64,000 bases of DNA from Symbiodinium natans (Eukaryota; Sar; Dinophyceae; Suessiales; Symbiodiniaceae): positions 99,501 to 163,500 of the forward strand of contig CAJNDS010002451.1 in NCBI GenBank assembly GCA_905221605.1. Reading direction: 5' to 3'. The notes beneath the pieces were generated by a model. That model did no database searches and was not told the origin of the DNA. It saw only the letters and a list, made by a program, of their open reading frames with translations. This document shows positions 19,954 to 30,252 of the stretch, piece by piece. Both the position numbers and the translations under genes were made by a program. Position 1 is the first letter of the stretch. Each line of letters opens with the position of its first letter.

Positions 19954-20387
19954 TCACAGCATGAGGGAAAAGTTGGTGAACTGACGTGCGGTCATGACCT
20001 TGGTATTGCAGCGCAGCACATCAACTGTGGTCCGGTTGCCTAATCCTTCTGCAATCTCCAGTGCCGTCCGGCCCTTGGAGGTCTTCGTCGATGCATCGGC
20101 ACCAGCAGCCAGGAGAACGCGAACCGTCTCGTGATCGCCGAGCTGCGCAGCAACGTGAAGGGGACAGAGCCTTTCCTTGAAGGAGAAGCACCCGGCCTGG
20201 CACGGCTTGTTTACATCCCTGAAGCCGTTCGCCTTTAGGAACTTCTCAAGCCGTAGCTCTCGGAGGCGGCGGCGGTCGCGGCGACGGAAAGCCGGCGTCT
20301 GCACCTCGTCCTCGTCTTCCGACCTCTTCGCCGTCGCAAGGCAGAGAAAGCTCAACGTGTGGCCGTCCCTATGCTGAACTTGGAGCC
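19954..20387 (-). CDS. Ankyrin-repeat protein fragment, copy 1
   Basis: A minus-strand frame of about 133 codons ends at 19,954. An acidic/Arg-rich N-terminal part (EDEDE, then AFRRRDRRRLRELRLEKFL) precedes about two ankyrin repeats: PLHVAAQLGDHETVRVLLAA at about residues 65-84 and KGRTALEIAEGLGNRTTVDVL at 94-114. Ankyrin repeats are protein-interaction modules; the partner is unknown. It is a paralogue of the ORF at 29,659-30,252, matching in about 94 of 113 aligned residues by eye. The frame has no in-frame ATG at its left. It opens just after a pyrimidine tract ending in TAG (minus strand, 20,388-20,400), which could be a 3' splice acceptor, so this may be a last exon. It could equally be a pseudogene fragment of a larger ankyrin gene. 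Confidence 0.65.
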
Positions 20388-21486
20388 CTAGAAAAAAATT
20401 ATTGTATTTAGCTGCTTCTTAGGAGTTGCAGCACCCAAAAAAAAATCCTGAGAATGCCTCTAAGATTCTGAGTATCCTGAGTGCTACATGGCACCTCGCC
20501 TGCTTTCTCACTCTTGGGCTCGGCATAGGTTTGCCCAGGTAAGACAGCCCGCATGGCCGCACTTCCTACCTCTGGTGCTGCTAAGAACTACTCTCTGTGC
20601 TCCCCCCCTTCCGAACTGCCGGGACATGAGCAGGTTTGGACCAGCCGAATAAAGACCACCTGGCACCTGGATTCGATACTAAAAGCCCATCTCTCAGCAC
20701 ATCCCAAGAAAAATCACCCCACCAACATCTAGGGCCCAGCCCTAAACCCTAAACCCTAAACCCTAGGGCCCAGTCGAAACTCCAACCTCCAACCCTGGAC
20801 GCCAAGCCCAAAAGCCCGCCCCACTAATGTGAAAGACCATACACAAGAGATGGTGAGCTTTCTACAACACCGTCCTTTTTCGATTTAAGGTTTAGGGTTT
20901 AGGGTTTCGGGTTTAGGGTTTCGGGTTTAGGGTTTCGGGTTTAGGGTTTAGGGTTTCTGACAAAAAGCCGGCCCCTAATTTTTAGGGCACCCAAGAAGGG
21001 GCCATAATTGGACGACTCATCCCTCTCATGATCAAAGGACACGCCCAACGCCGCTTAAGGGCAAGCGATTCCGAGACATCGGAAGTTTCTTTCTTCGCAA
21101 GATTCGCCGGCGAAAGCTACCCCCAAATTCCGGAAATGCTTCTTTCCGAAGGCTGCCCGAAAGTCCGGTCATTTTCCATTCGCAAGGTTTGCCACAGTTC
21201 TGCCAGCTTTGTGTCCGCAAGACAGGTGCATCATTGGAAGTTATACATAGGGTTATAAGTCGGTATCCTCTGCTATAAACTTGAACCCCTACTAAGTACC
21301 CATGAACTTTCGGGTGACTCAAGTAGGCGGCGAAGAAGCTAAACCACGCACAGAAGATGCAGACCGGCAGGCGCGGCACCGATTTTTTTTGGAGAATGAG
21401 AGCATGACAGGCTGCTTTTTTTTGGGGGGGGGTCGTTACAAAGGTTTAAGTTTTGGGGCTTAGGATTGGACACCAAATTTTTTAAT
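20388..21486. other. Spacer with telomeric patches
   Basis: CCCTAAA patch at 20,741-20,764 and TTTAGGG/TTTCGGG array at 20,888-20,955. The stretch at 20,962-21,010 (GGGCACCCAAGAAGGGGCC) matches one at about 23,375-23,400. 20,580-20,690 resembles sequence downstream of the second ankyrin copy. The 21,020-21,380 ORFs are unrecognised. Confidence 0.5.
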
Positions 21487-22073
21487 CTTGAACCCTAAAC
21501 CCTAATCCCTAAACGCTAAACGCTAAACCCTAAACCCTAAACCCTCCTACTGGGCCAGGAGCCATGTGTATCGCAGCGGCAGGTCCTTCTTGAGCATCTC
21601 CTTGCCCACGGCAGAAAAGACACAAAAGACTCATGCACCTTCTGAGTGGGCGGAAGGCCGCGAAGATTTCATACCGAAACCTAAACATCCGCGAACTCTT
21701 ATGTAGGTGTGTGCATATGTGATACATACATATATAGATATGTCTGTCTGCATTGACTTACTTGTCTACTTACATTCCCATGTATCTTTACTTTCCCTAA
21801 ATTCGGGGTTCCTTTCTGGTTATGTATGTAAGTACCTCTAGTATTAAGGTTTCAGGGCTCAAGGAAGGATCCAAGGAACCCTGCAGAATGCGCCAGCCTT
21901 TTTGGGGGGCTCTAAGGTTTAGGGCTTAGGGATTTAAGGTTTAGGGTTTAGGGTTCAGAGGGTTGATTAAGGTCCTTTCTTTCTGGAGCCCCTCCACTCA
22001 ATAATCCTAAGCCCCAAACCACTGACGCCCCAAGTCCTCCAACCCCCAACAACGGCTGCTAAGCTCAAGCGAA
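21487..22073. other. CCCTAAA patch and spacer
   Basis: CCCTAAA/CGCTAAA patch at 21,487-21,545. Then 21,550-21,610 (GTCCTTCTTGAGCATCTCC) matches 30,520-30,550 near the second ankyrin copy, indicating that more than the ORF was duplicated. Nothing else recognised. Confidence 0.5.
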
Positions 22074-22285
22074 CCCTAAACCCTAAACCCTAAACCCTAA
22101 ACCCTAAACCCTAAACCCTAAACCCTAAACCCTAACCCTAAACCCTAAGCCCTAAACCCTAAACCCTAAACCCTAAACCTAAACCCCAAACCCTAAACCC
22201 TAAACCCTAAACCCTAAACCCTAAACCCTAAACCCTAAACCCTAAACCCTAAACCCTAAACCCAAACCCTAAACTCTAAACCCGG
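22074..22285 (-). repeat. CCCTAAA array (about 30 units)
   Basis: The longest C-strand array in the window; nearly perfect, with a few CCCCAAA and single-base deletions. Confidence 0.97.
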
Positions 22286-23036
22286 GTTCAGCGGCAGCTG
22301 GGGGGTCCAAGCAGGCCGGGTTTCGCCCTAAACTTAGCATTCAGGATCGGGTCCCTAAACCCGAAACCCTAAACCCGAAACCCTAAACCCTATGAACTCT
22401 GGTGCTTCGCGTCTCCTCGTTCTCCTCAGAGTTGTCGGAGGTGAACCTGGGTCCCAACAACCCTATTTTGGGGGTGTCGGGGGGATAGGGTTGAGGGTTC
22501 AGGGTTTAGGGTTTCGGGCTAGGGTTTAGGGTTTGGGGCTTAGGGAGGACATGGTAAGTAAGTAGGTACGAAGCAGAGCTATGAAGTACCATAAAGGTTG
22601 AGGGCTTACACAAGGATGGTTTGCCATGAGAGCGCCACGCCACCCGCGCCAGCTCCCCATCCTTAAGACCTGACATAGGGTTTAGGGTTTAGTGTTTAGG
22701 GTTTAGGGTTTAGGGTTTAGGGTTTAGGCTTTAGGGTGTTGGGTTTGAAGGTTCACGGGTAGCCATAAGTAAGCTTCTAAGTCAGGTAGCCTAAAGACAT
22801 AAAGACCCATGAACCTTCAAGTAGGGCTGAGGGTTCAAAACCCTAAACCCTTAACGCTAAAGCTTAACCCTAAACCCTAAACCCCAAACCCTAAACCCTA
22901 AACCCTAAACCCGAAGAGCCAGACGATCTGCCAGGTTGCTTCAAGTTTGAGTTGACAGTCTCGTTGAAACTGAGGTAAGCCATCCTGGGACGAGGGCCCC
23001 TAGAGGGCCGCGTGGTGACATCACCGACCCTGAATG
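22286..23036. repeat. Spacers and short telomeric patches of both orientations
   Basis: CCCGAAA/CCCTAAA patch near 22,350-22,392, TTTAGGG at 22,678-22,740, CCCTAAA at 22,840-22,912. 22,400-22,450 (CTCCTCGTTCTC...GAGG...AACCTGGG) is repeated at 26,045-26,090. Confidence 0.7.
22745..22821. repeat. Inverted-repeat element, family B
   Basis: Left end TTGAAGGTTCACGGGTAGCC, right end ACCCATGAACCTTCAA. The terminal arms are near-perfect reverse complements (about 16 bp). Same arms as 28,073-28,149 and 40,523-40,628. No ORF. Confidence 0.7.
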
Positions 23037-23336
23037 TTAGGGTTTAGGGTTTAGGGTTTAGGGTTTAGGGTTTAGGGTTCAGGGTTCAGGGTTCAGGGTT
23101 TAGGGTTCAGGGTTTAGGGTTCAGGGTTTAGGGTTTGGGGTTTAGGGCTTAGGGTTTAGGGTTTGGGGTTTGGGGCTTAGGGTTTAGGGTTCAGGGTTTA
23201 GGGTTTGGGGTTTAGGGTTTGGGTTTTAGGGCTTAGGGTTTAGGGTTTGGGGTTTAGGGTTTAGGGTTTAGGGTTTAGGGTTTGGGGTTTAGGGCTTAGG
23301 GTTTAGGGTTTAGGGTTTAGGGTTTAGGGTTTAGGG
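23037..23336 (+). repeat. TTTAGGG array (about 43 units)
   Basis: About 300 bp, co-longest array. Contains higher-order alternation of TTTAGGG with TTCAGGG and TTTGGGG. Confidence 0.97.
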
Positions 23337-24072
23337 TCCTTTTTGGGGTTACCATTATAAAGCGGCCCCGAATTTCTGGGGCACCCAAAAACGGGCCATA
23401 CTTTAGCGAACTGACCATGTGCGGTCAGTCAGGAGGGGTAACGAATGAAAGCCCCAATTGAACCCTGAACCTGAACCCTGAACCCAAAACCCTAAACCCT
23501 CACCCCTAACCCCTAGAACCCTAAACCCGACTGACCATCCGAGTAGAATCCTTGGGTCGGGCCTGTGTGGGCTGAGGAATTCAAGGCTTAAAGGCTCGAG
23601 GGCTCGAGGGCTTGAGGGCTTGAGGGCTTCAGGGTGTGTGGGTTGTAGCGGGTGTGCAGGAAGGGCAACACTCGAAGCAGCCAAGGGTCTTTCTTCTCCG
23701 AGAGAAAGCTGATGCCCTCGGAGATGGTACCCTAAAACCCTTTTAACTATGCAGGTCATCCCGAAACCCCTCACCCTGACCCCTAAACCCGAAACCCTAA
23801 ACCCTAAACCCTAAGCCCCAAACCCTAAAACCCTAAAACCCTAAAACCCTAAACCCTGAACCCTAACAGGGCCCGTTGAGAGCCATGAGCTGGCAATTAA
23901 ACAACAAACAACCGACAAGGTATCAACACCAACTGCAGTGGGTCCTATCAGGTCCCACTTTGGGGAGGGGGCTTAGTATGTGTTCATATTCATACCGGTA
24001 AGAGGAGGAGGGGAGGAAATTGCAAGGCAGCCAGTTCCGAGGTTTAGTGTTCAGGCTACCGGGCACGCGAGT
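23337..24072. repeat. Spacer with GGGCTTGA octamers and C-strand patches
   Basis: An octamer run (GGGCTTGA/GGGCTCGA, about 23,590-23,632) and CCCTAAA-type patches at about 23,465-23,528 and 23,790-23,868. No gene recognised. Confidence 0.7.
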
Positions 24073-24196
24073 TGGTTTAGGGTTTAGGGTTTAGGGTTTA
24101 GGGTTTAGGGTTTAGGATTTAGGGTTTAGGGTTTAGGGTTTAGGGTTTAGGGTTTAGGGTTTAGGGTTTAGGGTTTAGGGTTTAGGGTTTAGGGCT
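24073..24196 (+). repeat. TTTAGGG array (about 17 units)
   Basis: Near-perfect. Confidence 0.95.
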
Positions 24197-25974
24197 CAGA
24201 GTCCAAGTGTTAGGGTTTGGGAGGCATTTTGAGGAACCCTTGAAGCGCCAAGGCGCCAACCAACAGCTCTGCGCCCAAAGGATTTTCACACACACACACA
24301 CACACACCTGCAGGATGAAACAACATAGGAAGGGGTGCTCTCACCTGAAGACTGTTGTGTACCTTCAAAAGCATGCAACTTTCATGATACAAGGGTCAAA
24401 ACAAGGGTTCAGCACAGTGGGCGTGTGTTGTTGTTGTGGCTCTCAAGCTACGGAGCCGTCGCAACAGGAAGCCTTCAATTGTCTAGGGCACTAGGATAAG
24501 GCAAGGCATCGTTGGAATAGAATGCTCTCAGGATTCTGCGGAAAGACGTTTGAAGCAACACCACACCATCTGCTTGCAGGAAAGCAGCTGAGAAAACTGC
24601 CGGCTAAACTTCCCACATCCTCATGCTATCCCGTTCGAGCCACCACGACCACGACGTGCGAGCATTCCAGCTGGTGCGTTGGTCTAACAGCTTGCCGGTT
24701 CCAGGCCCCACCATCAAGATCCTAAACCTCGCAAATGGGAAAAGGGATTAGGGCCTTGCACACCAAAACGGTTTACAAGGAAGTCAAAGAATGATTGTCG
24801 GGGCTTTCTTGTTGGCCTGTCCGGAAGATAGAAAAGAGGCTCAGGCCCTGAGCAAACCAGAACAACCTGGAGGAATCATAGAAGACTTCTGATTCCTTTC
24901 ATTTCCTCATGCATCACGCTTTGGGGTCCCAACGCCAACCACAAACAGCGAGGCTTTTAGCAGATCAGCTTGGTATCCCAGCCGGTCCATTGGTGGAGGT
25001 TAGGGTATTGGGTGGGCTTAGGCTTCGAATGCCTAATGCGAACGATGAGCTGCAGTCAATACCCCAAACCCTAAACCCTAAACCCTAAACCCTACACCCT
25101 AAACCCGTTCAAGATGCCCCAAGTCTCCAGTAGTTGAAGGAACCCTCAACCCTCACACTTGAGCCCTGAAGGCGTGTGTACTTAAGACCAAGGGCCGCGC
25201 CTATAATGTTCGAGCTTGTACAGGTTTCGGATTCCCCGTTGAAAGGACCCGATGTAAGACGAGGACCCACGCCCGCGCGATTTTTTTTATCGGCATGCAA
25301 TTGAAAAGCTCGTGCCGGGCTGTGCTAGCCAGCCCTCTGTCCTCAGAACCTGTCGCGGAGCAAAGGTCTGATCCCCGAGGGCCTGAACTAACGAGGGCTC
25401 AGGGACCTAAACCTTGCGCTCCAGATTTGAAAGCTTGTGCCGCCACGGGCCTCGATAGAAGCCATCAAGTTCTACAGCTTTGCCAAAACAACAAAAACCA
25501 ACCCGCGCAACCCACCCCCACCCGCACCTCCCCACGAAACCGACGAACAAAAACCCAGACTTTGAGTCCTAGACCCTAAGCCCTACATAAACCCTAGTCA
25601 AGCCCTCATTTAAGCCCTCAGCCTTCGGCCACCCGCTTGGTAAATTGGTAGGCGGGCCCTTTAAAGGTTGCCGGGAGCTCTTAGGTATCGTTGTGGTCCC
25701 ACCACCATCTTGAATCCCAACGCGCTTTCCACACGCAGCCCTCTGGGATTCAGGATTAGGACTTAGGGAGTTTTAAGGTTGAGGGGGGGACTCCCGGCTT
25801 CCAGAACTGAGGTGAATAACTTCAATTGGCAAGATCATCCTGGTCACGAGTTTCCTGCACCCCTGCGAGAGCAAACTGCTCCGCTCTGCTTGACAACCTA
25901 CTTCGCTCAACCCGACAGAGGCCGCAAAAGCCTTGGGTTCTGCAGGCTTCCAACCCTCAACTTCAGGGGTTCAG
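24197..25974. other. Spacer region, no gene seen
   Basis: About 1.8 kb with (CA)9 at about 24,290-24,307 and a CCCTAAA patch at 25,065-25,108. Small stretches recur elsewhere: 24,612-24,640 near 33,038-33,064, and 25,313-25,350 near 33,430-33,460. ORFs up to 95 aa are not recognised. Confidence 0.5.
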
Positions 25975-26226
25975 GGTTTAGGGTTTAAGGTTTAGGGTTT
26001 AGGGTTTAGGGTTTAGGGTTTAGGGTTTAGGGTACCAAGTCTTCGCGGCTCCTCGTTCTCATCAGAGCCATCCGAGGCAAACCTGGGCTCAAGAGAAAGG
26101 GGAGCAAGGCATGGTCTCGGTTGGGGGTTTAGGGTGTAGGGTTTTAGGTTTTAGGGTTTAGGGTTTAGGGTTTAGGGTTTAGGGTTTAGGGTTTAGGGTT
26201 TAAGGTTCTTAGGGTTAGGGTTTGGG
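25975..26226 (+). repeat. Two TTTAGGG arrays
   Basis: 25,975-26,033 and 26,127-26,226 separated by a spacer that repeats 22,400-22,450. Confidence 0.9.
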
Positions 26227-26713
26227 GAGCCCTTGTCATGACATCGGCCCTTATATCTCAGGGTTCTTCGACAAGGAACCCACAATGCTAGAATTGAGCA
26301 GATGAAGCCCAAAAGACTTGAAACCACGTCGGGCATGGCTTCCAAGCCTAGAGTCCTCATGGCCCCGAAACCCTAGATCCCGGTTTAGGGTTCAGAGTTG
26401 AGTCTTCTTGTGCTTCGTCGACTACTAGCTCTTGCTTCTCATAGAATGCTGCCGGAGCAGCGCGGCTCAGGCTTCTACTTGAAGGTTCATGGGTAGTTAC
26501 AACGTTAGAAGTAAAATAACCTATATAACCTTGGTTGAGTACGCACTTACGTAAGGATACCGGTGAGGTCAACTAGACCAGAATCGTATCTTTGGTACCA
26601 ATCACCCAGTTATGATACCATGTACCATTGAAGCTCCATTAAGCATCCTGCACTGGACGGTCAAGACCAAATCACAATGCCAAGCAGTAGCCATCCACGA
26701 CCTTCCTCTGCTA
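26227..26713. other. Spacer with a half copy of family B
   Basis: 26,477-26,535 begins CTTGAAGGTTCATGGGTAG and continues TTACAACGTTAGAAGTA, matching the left arm of family B; no right arm is visible. No gene recognised. Confidence 0.5.
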
Positions 26714-26837
26714 GGGGCCCAAAAATCCCACATAAACGTAAGGATCCTACAAACAGGTTTTGCGGAATCCCCCTTACAGGGGCCCTTCTATCCCAATAGC
26801 AGGATCCTTATGTTTATGTGGGTTTTTTTGGGGCCCC
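26714..26837. repeat. Hairpin element with about 37-bp terminal inverted repeats (family E)
   Basis: Left end GGGGCCCAAAAATCCCACAT then AAACGTAAGGATCCT; right end AGGATCCTTATGTTTATG then TGGGTTTTTTTGGGGCCCC. The arms pair over about 37 bp around a loop of about 50 bp. No ORF; MITE-like. Confidence 0.75.
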
Positions 26838-28072
26838 AAGCTGCACCCTGGCTAGCCAACCGTTGCGACCCTTTTCCTGCAGTGCGCGCGCAGGAGAGAC
26901 TAATCCATCAAGCCCGAAGCCAGCACCCCCATGCACATCGCACACTGTCGTCATACTGCTGATGGTGCTGTGATTTCGATCTAGGCATCATGGGGTGCTA
27001 GCATCAAGAAGCTGCACGCAAGTACCGGAATATCAAATGGACTCACGGGCCAAAAGACCCGGAAGCATCCGGCACTGGCTGGAACAGCTTGCATCCGTCA
27101 CCAGGAAAATGGGCGCCAGCTACTTTCAACAAATGCACGCGACTTGCCCCTGGTGATCTTATATGTCACGGCTGCATGACTGAACATGGAACCTCTCTCT
27201 GCTAAAAGCGGGGGATGACTGCAACAGGTAACTTGCCTTAATTATTGTGTACATGGCACCTATTCTGCACAAAGAGAAGCTCATTGCAGCTCACGCGGCA
27301 TCTTCTCGCTATTGATCCCCCGTAGTCGAAAGCTTAGCGGCATAGAGGTTCCTGTAGAGCATGCTACTCCGTGAGCAGTCCTGCTACATTCGATCAGAAA
27401 CTTGGTTTGTTCAAAAATGCTCGGAAATTCCGACCTTGGGCCCTGCAATGCTTGAATTTACTTTGTCGGAGATTGGTATGGGCAGGAAAGATGCATGGCT
27501 TTGTCTCGAAGTATCGCTCAAAGCAAGGTTGCGTCTCGACGCCGCCCGTTGCGACACAAGGCCCTCCAAAGCGAACCCATAGGATGCCCGCGCAATCAGC
27601 AGGCGTGAGGGGCACAGCCCAACCTCCTGGGTTCTGTGACAATAAACTCCAGAAAGCTGGAATTTGTTTGAGGACGATTGGAGCTGGGATTGCCTTTAGT
27701 ATACCCTCTGGGGTATGGGGATAAGGATGCTCCAACTTTTTGGGAGTTTACTGTACATTCACACGGTCTGTACATATAATGTGCCACTGGTGGTATGGCT
27801 GCATGACTTCCGGCTAGAGTGGCGAAGCAGTTCGAGCCTGGGTCCTAAGACAGATGTTGGCTGTAGATTCCCGATGCCTTTGTAGGAACAAAGCGCGGAC
27901 ATAGAAGGAGGGCAGAGGGGGGGTAAGCGGGCTGCGTTCGCACTTGAAGGTGGTGGAAAAACTCAACTGACAGGAATGCTGTTCTGGGCCCTGCTCGTGA
28001 TGAGGTTCAATCAGGAGGCATACCGAGTTTTGTCATCCCTCTCCGAGCCTTCTGGCTATTGCTCTCAGAAGA
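26838..28072. other. Spacer region, no gene seen
   Basis: About 1.2 kb almost free of telomeric units apart from the embedded family C element. ORFs of 113-117 aa on both strands around 27,370-27,735 overlap that element and have no recognisable domain. Confidence 0.45.
27638..27756 (-). repeat. Inverted-repeat element, family C copy 1
   Basis: Left ACAATAAACTCCAGAAAGCTGG, right CTCCAACTTTTTGGGAGTTTACTGTA. The interior (GGAGCTGGGATTGCCTTTAG) is in the opposite orientation to copies 2 and 3. Length about 119 bp. No ORF. Confidence 0.75.
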
Positions 28073-28149
28073 GTTCATGGGTAATTATAAGTAGGGTTCT
28101 AGGTAAGGTAACACGTACTTAAAATTCATACTACCCATGAACCTTCAAG
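28073..28149. repeat. Inverted-repeat element, family B
   Basis: Left GTTCATGGGTAATTATAAGTAGGG, right ATACTACCCATGAACCTTCAAG; inverted ends. Short non-coding interior. Confidence 0.7.
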
Positions 28150-28167
28150 TACACAAGAATGTCTGTG

Positions 28168-28390
28168 GGGTTTAGGGTTTAGGGTTTAGGGTTTAGGGTT
28201 TAGGGTTTAGGGTTTTGGGTTTAGGGTTTAGGGTTTAAGGCTCGCCTTGGCACGCTCGTGGGAATAATGCGGCCATAGCCAGAGGTTCCAAAAGAGGGGT
28301 GCAAGGCTTAGGGTTTCAAGGTTTGAGGGCTTGAGTCTTAAGGTCTAGGGTTTAGGGTTTAGGGTTTCGGGTTTAGGGTTTAGGGTTTTA
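28168..28390 (+). repeat. TTTAGGG arrays
   Basis: About 28,168-28,236 and 28,345-28,390 with a spacer between. Confidence 0.9.
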
Positions 28391-29206
28391 CCATATGCCC
28401 ACATGTAAGACTAATGATAATAATAATAATTAGTATTATTATTAGAACAGAAACCTCCCTTAAACCCCCCCCTCCCTTCTTTAGGTCTCTGTAATTGTTG
28501 CTGTAAATCCTCGGGCTAGGGTTCATCTTTTGTGTTAAGTTGAATTAAGACTTCATTCAAAGACAGGCCAAATTCAGAGAATTGGTTTCTGGACATCTTT
28601 CGCAATTAAATATTATAATATATTTGTATATGGTCACCCCCCCCCCCATGTACATACATACCTACACACATACATACATACATACATGCATGCATGCATA
28701 TCTGTATATGTCCAGGGAAATAAACTGCACGCCACAGTCCCCCGTTTTGTTTATTTCTTTCTTTAGTTGCATTCATTTTTGTTTCATGGGCGGTTTTCTA
28801 AATTAAGGTCCCTTTTAGGGTCCTCATTTTTGGGGTGCCGCCTTCTATGTTGGGACCCAAAAAAGGACCCTAATTTGGAGAACTGCCCATATATTAAAGG
28901 CACTCCCCCAAAAAAAACCTCGTCTGGGGTAATTTGCGGATCCGCATTCTTAACTTTGAGTATGCATGATTCGAATTCACTGTATGTGCTGTATCTATAT
29001 CATGCATATTCATACTCCATAATTCTGTTTTCCCAGGGTTGCTTGTTTATCCCGTGATTCTCACTAAGGGCCGGACCGACCGCTTCGTCACCCTGCGGGT
29101 GTGGGGAGCAAATCGTTGGATGACTTGGGCCCCGTGCGCTGAACGCGCTCCATAGCAGAGAATAATCGGTAGCTCGGCGATTGGATGTCTCGAAGCTTGC
29201 CTGCCC
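28391..29206. other. AT-rich spacer with microsatellites and a hairpin element
   Basis: TAA/TTA trinucleotide palindrome (28,416-28,444), (CATA)n/(CATG)n at about 28,650-28,700, and the 28,788-28,888 hairpin. No gene recognised. Confidence 0.6.
28788..28888. repeat. Hairpin element (101 bp)
   Basis: Left GGGCGGTTTTCTAAATTAAGG then TCCTTTTAGGGTCC; right GGACCCTAATTTGG then AGAACTGCCC. Inverted ends of about 24 bp. Internal TTTTTGGGGTGCC resembles stretches at 20,980 and 23,375, so it may belong to a wider family. Confidence 0.65.
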
Positions 29207-29490
29207 CTAAACCCTAAACCCTAAACCCTAAACCCTAAACCCTAAACCCTAAACCCTAAACCCCTTCTTGGAGCTGACAAAGCTGTTCAAGACATTCAGG
29301 AGACATCTTGGAGACCCCCTGAGAGTGGCAGTCAGGACGGTATTGCATCGCAGGATGCCTGCCCTCATCTCGGGTTTAGGGTTGAGGGTTGAGGGTTTAG
29401 GGTTTAGGGTTTGGGGTTTGGGGTTTGGGGTTTAGGGCTTGGGGTTTGGGTTTAGGGCTTGGGGTTTGGGGTTTGGGGTTTAGGGCTCGG
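29207..29490. repeat. CCCTAAA array facing a TTTAGGG/TTTGGGG array
   Basis: 29,207-29,262 is CCCTAAA (8 units); 29,370-29,490 is G-strand with TTTGGGG-rich composition. Confidence 0.9.
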
Positions 29491-29658
29491 GGGGACGTAT
29501 TAGGGGGAACCAGTTGTGATCTCAAGCAGTGCTCGAAACTCAACTTGCCCCCCAAGATGCAAACGACTCCCATGGTGGCCCCCGTTCGCGGCTGCTTCAG
29601 TGAAAAACTGGAGGCTTACGAAAATAAGGGAGACACCCCCACCTGACTCGACCCCCGT

Positions 29659-30252
29659 TCAGTTCCAAGCAACAGACTTCGACAGCCCTGAGCCTGAAGC
29701 AGCCTTTGGCGGGGGACACTCGGGACAACATAAAGAATTTTTAGACAGTATGAAATACTTGGAGAACTGACTGGCTGTCATGACCTTTGTGTTGAAGCGC
29801 AGCACATCAACTGTGGTCCAGTTGCCTGATCCTTCTGCAATCTCCAGTGCCGTCCGCCCCTTCGAGGTCTTCTGTGAGGTATCGGCCCCAGCGGCAAGAA
29901 GAATCTGGACCATTTCGTGATCGCCAAGCCGTGCAGCAACATGCAGGGGCCAGAGCCTTTCCTTGAAGGAGAAACACCCGCCCTGGCGCGGGTCGCTTAC
30001 ATCCCTGAAGCCGTTCGCCTTCAGGAAATCCTTGAGGCGCAGCTCTCGTAGATGGCGGCGGTCGCGGCGACGGAAGGCTGGCGTCTGCGCCTCATCCTCG
30101 TCTTCCGTGTTCCTCACTGTCGCAAGGTCGAGAACCTCGTGGAGACTGTGGCCAGCCTGAGGATCCAAAGTAGACGAGGACCCATAGGATGCCTTTGAGC
30201 TCCTTGACTCTGTCTGGATCTGGCCAGGAAGAATCGCCGACAAGGCCATCAT
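29659..30252 (-). CDS. Ankyrin-repeat protein, copy 2
   Basis: A 197-aa minus-strand ORF starting at ATG 30,250-30,252 (a second ATG follows directly). Residues 1-47 are Ser-rich with no clear homology. Residues 49-79 are acidic then Arg-rich. Ankyrin repeat 1 is at about 101-130 (WPLHVAARLGDHEMVQILLA) and repeat 2 at about 131-156 (KGRTALEIAEGSGNWTTVDV). The C-terminus (residues 165-197) is unlike copy 1. Ankyrin repeats mediate protein binding; no catalytic domain is visible, so the role is unknown. The length is short for an ankyrin protein, so it may be one exon or a truncated duplicate. Homology to copy 1 covers the ankyrin core and about 20 residues N-terminal to it. The 5' part, with the ATG, exists only here. 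Confidence 0.65.
   Translation of the reverse strand: MMALSAILPGQIQTESRSSKASYGSSSTLDPQAGHSLHEVLDLATVRNTEDEDEAQTPAFRRRDRRHLRELRLKDFLKANGFRDVSDPRQGGCFSFKERLWPLHVAARLGDHEMVQILLAAGADTSQKTSKGRTALEIAEGSGNWTTVDVLRFNTKVMTASQFSKYFILSKNSLCCPECPPPKAASGSGLSKSVAWN

Noticed and set aside
29963-30160. + strand ORF antisense to ankyrin copy 2 (and the one at 20,177)
   Set aside because: Ser/Arg-rich shadow of the ankyrin coding strand, present in both copies only because the sense strand is conserved.
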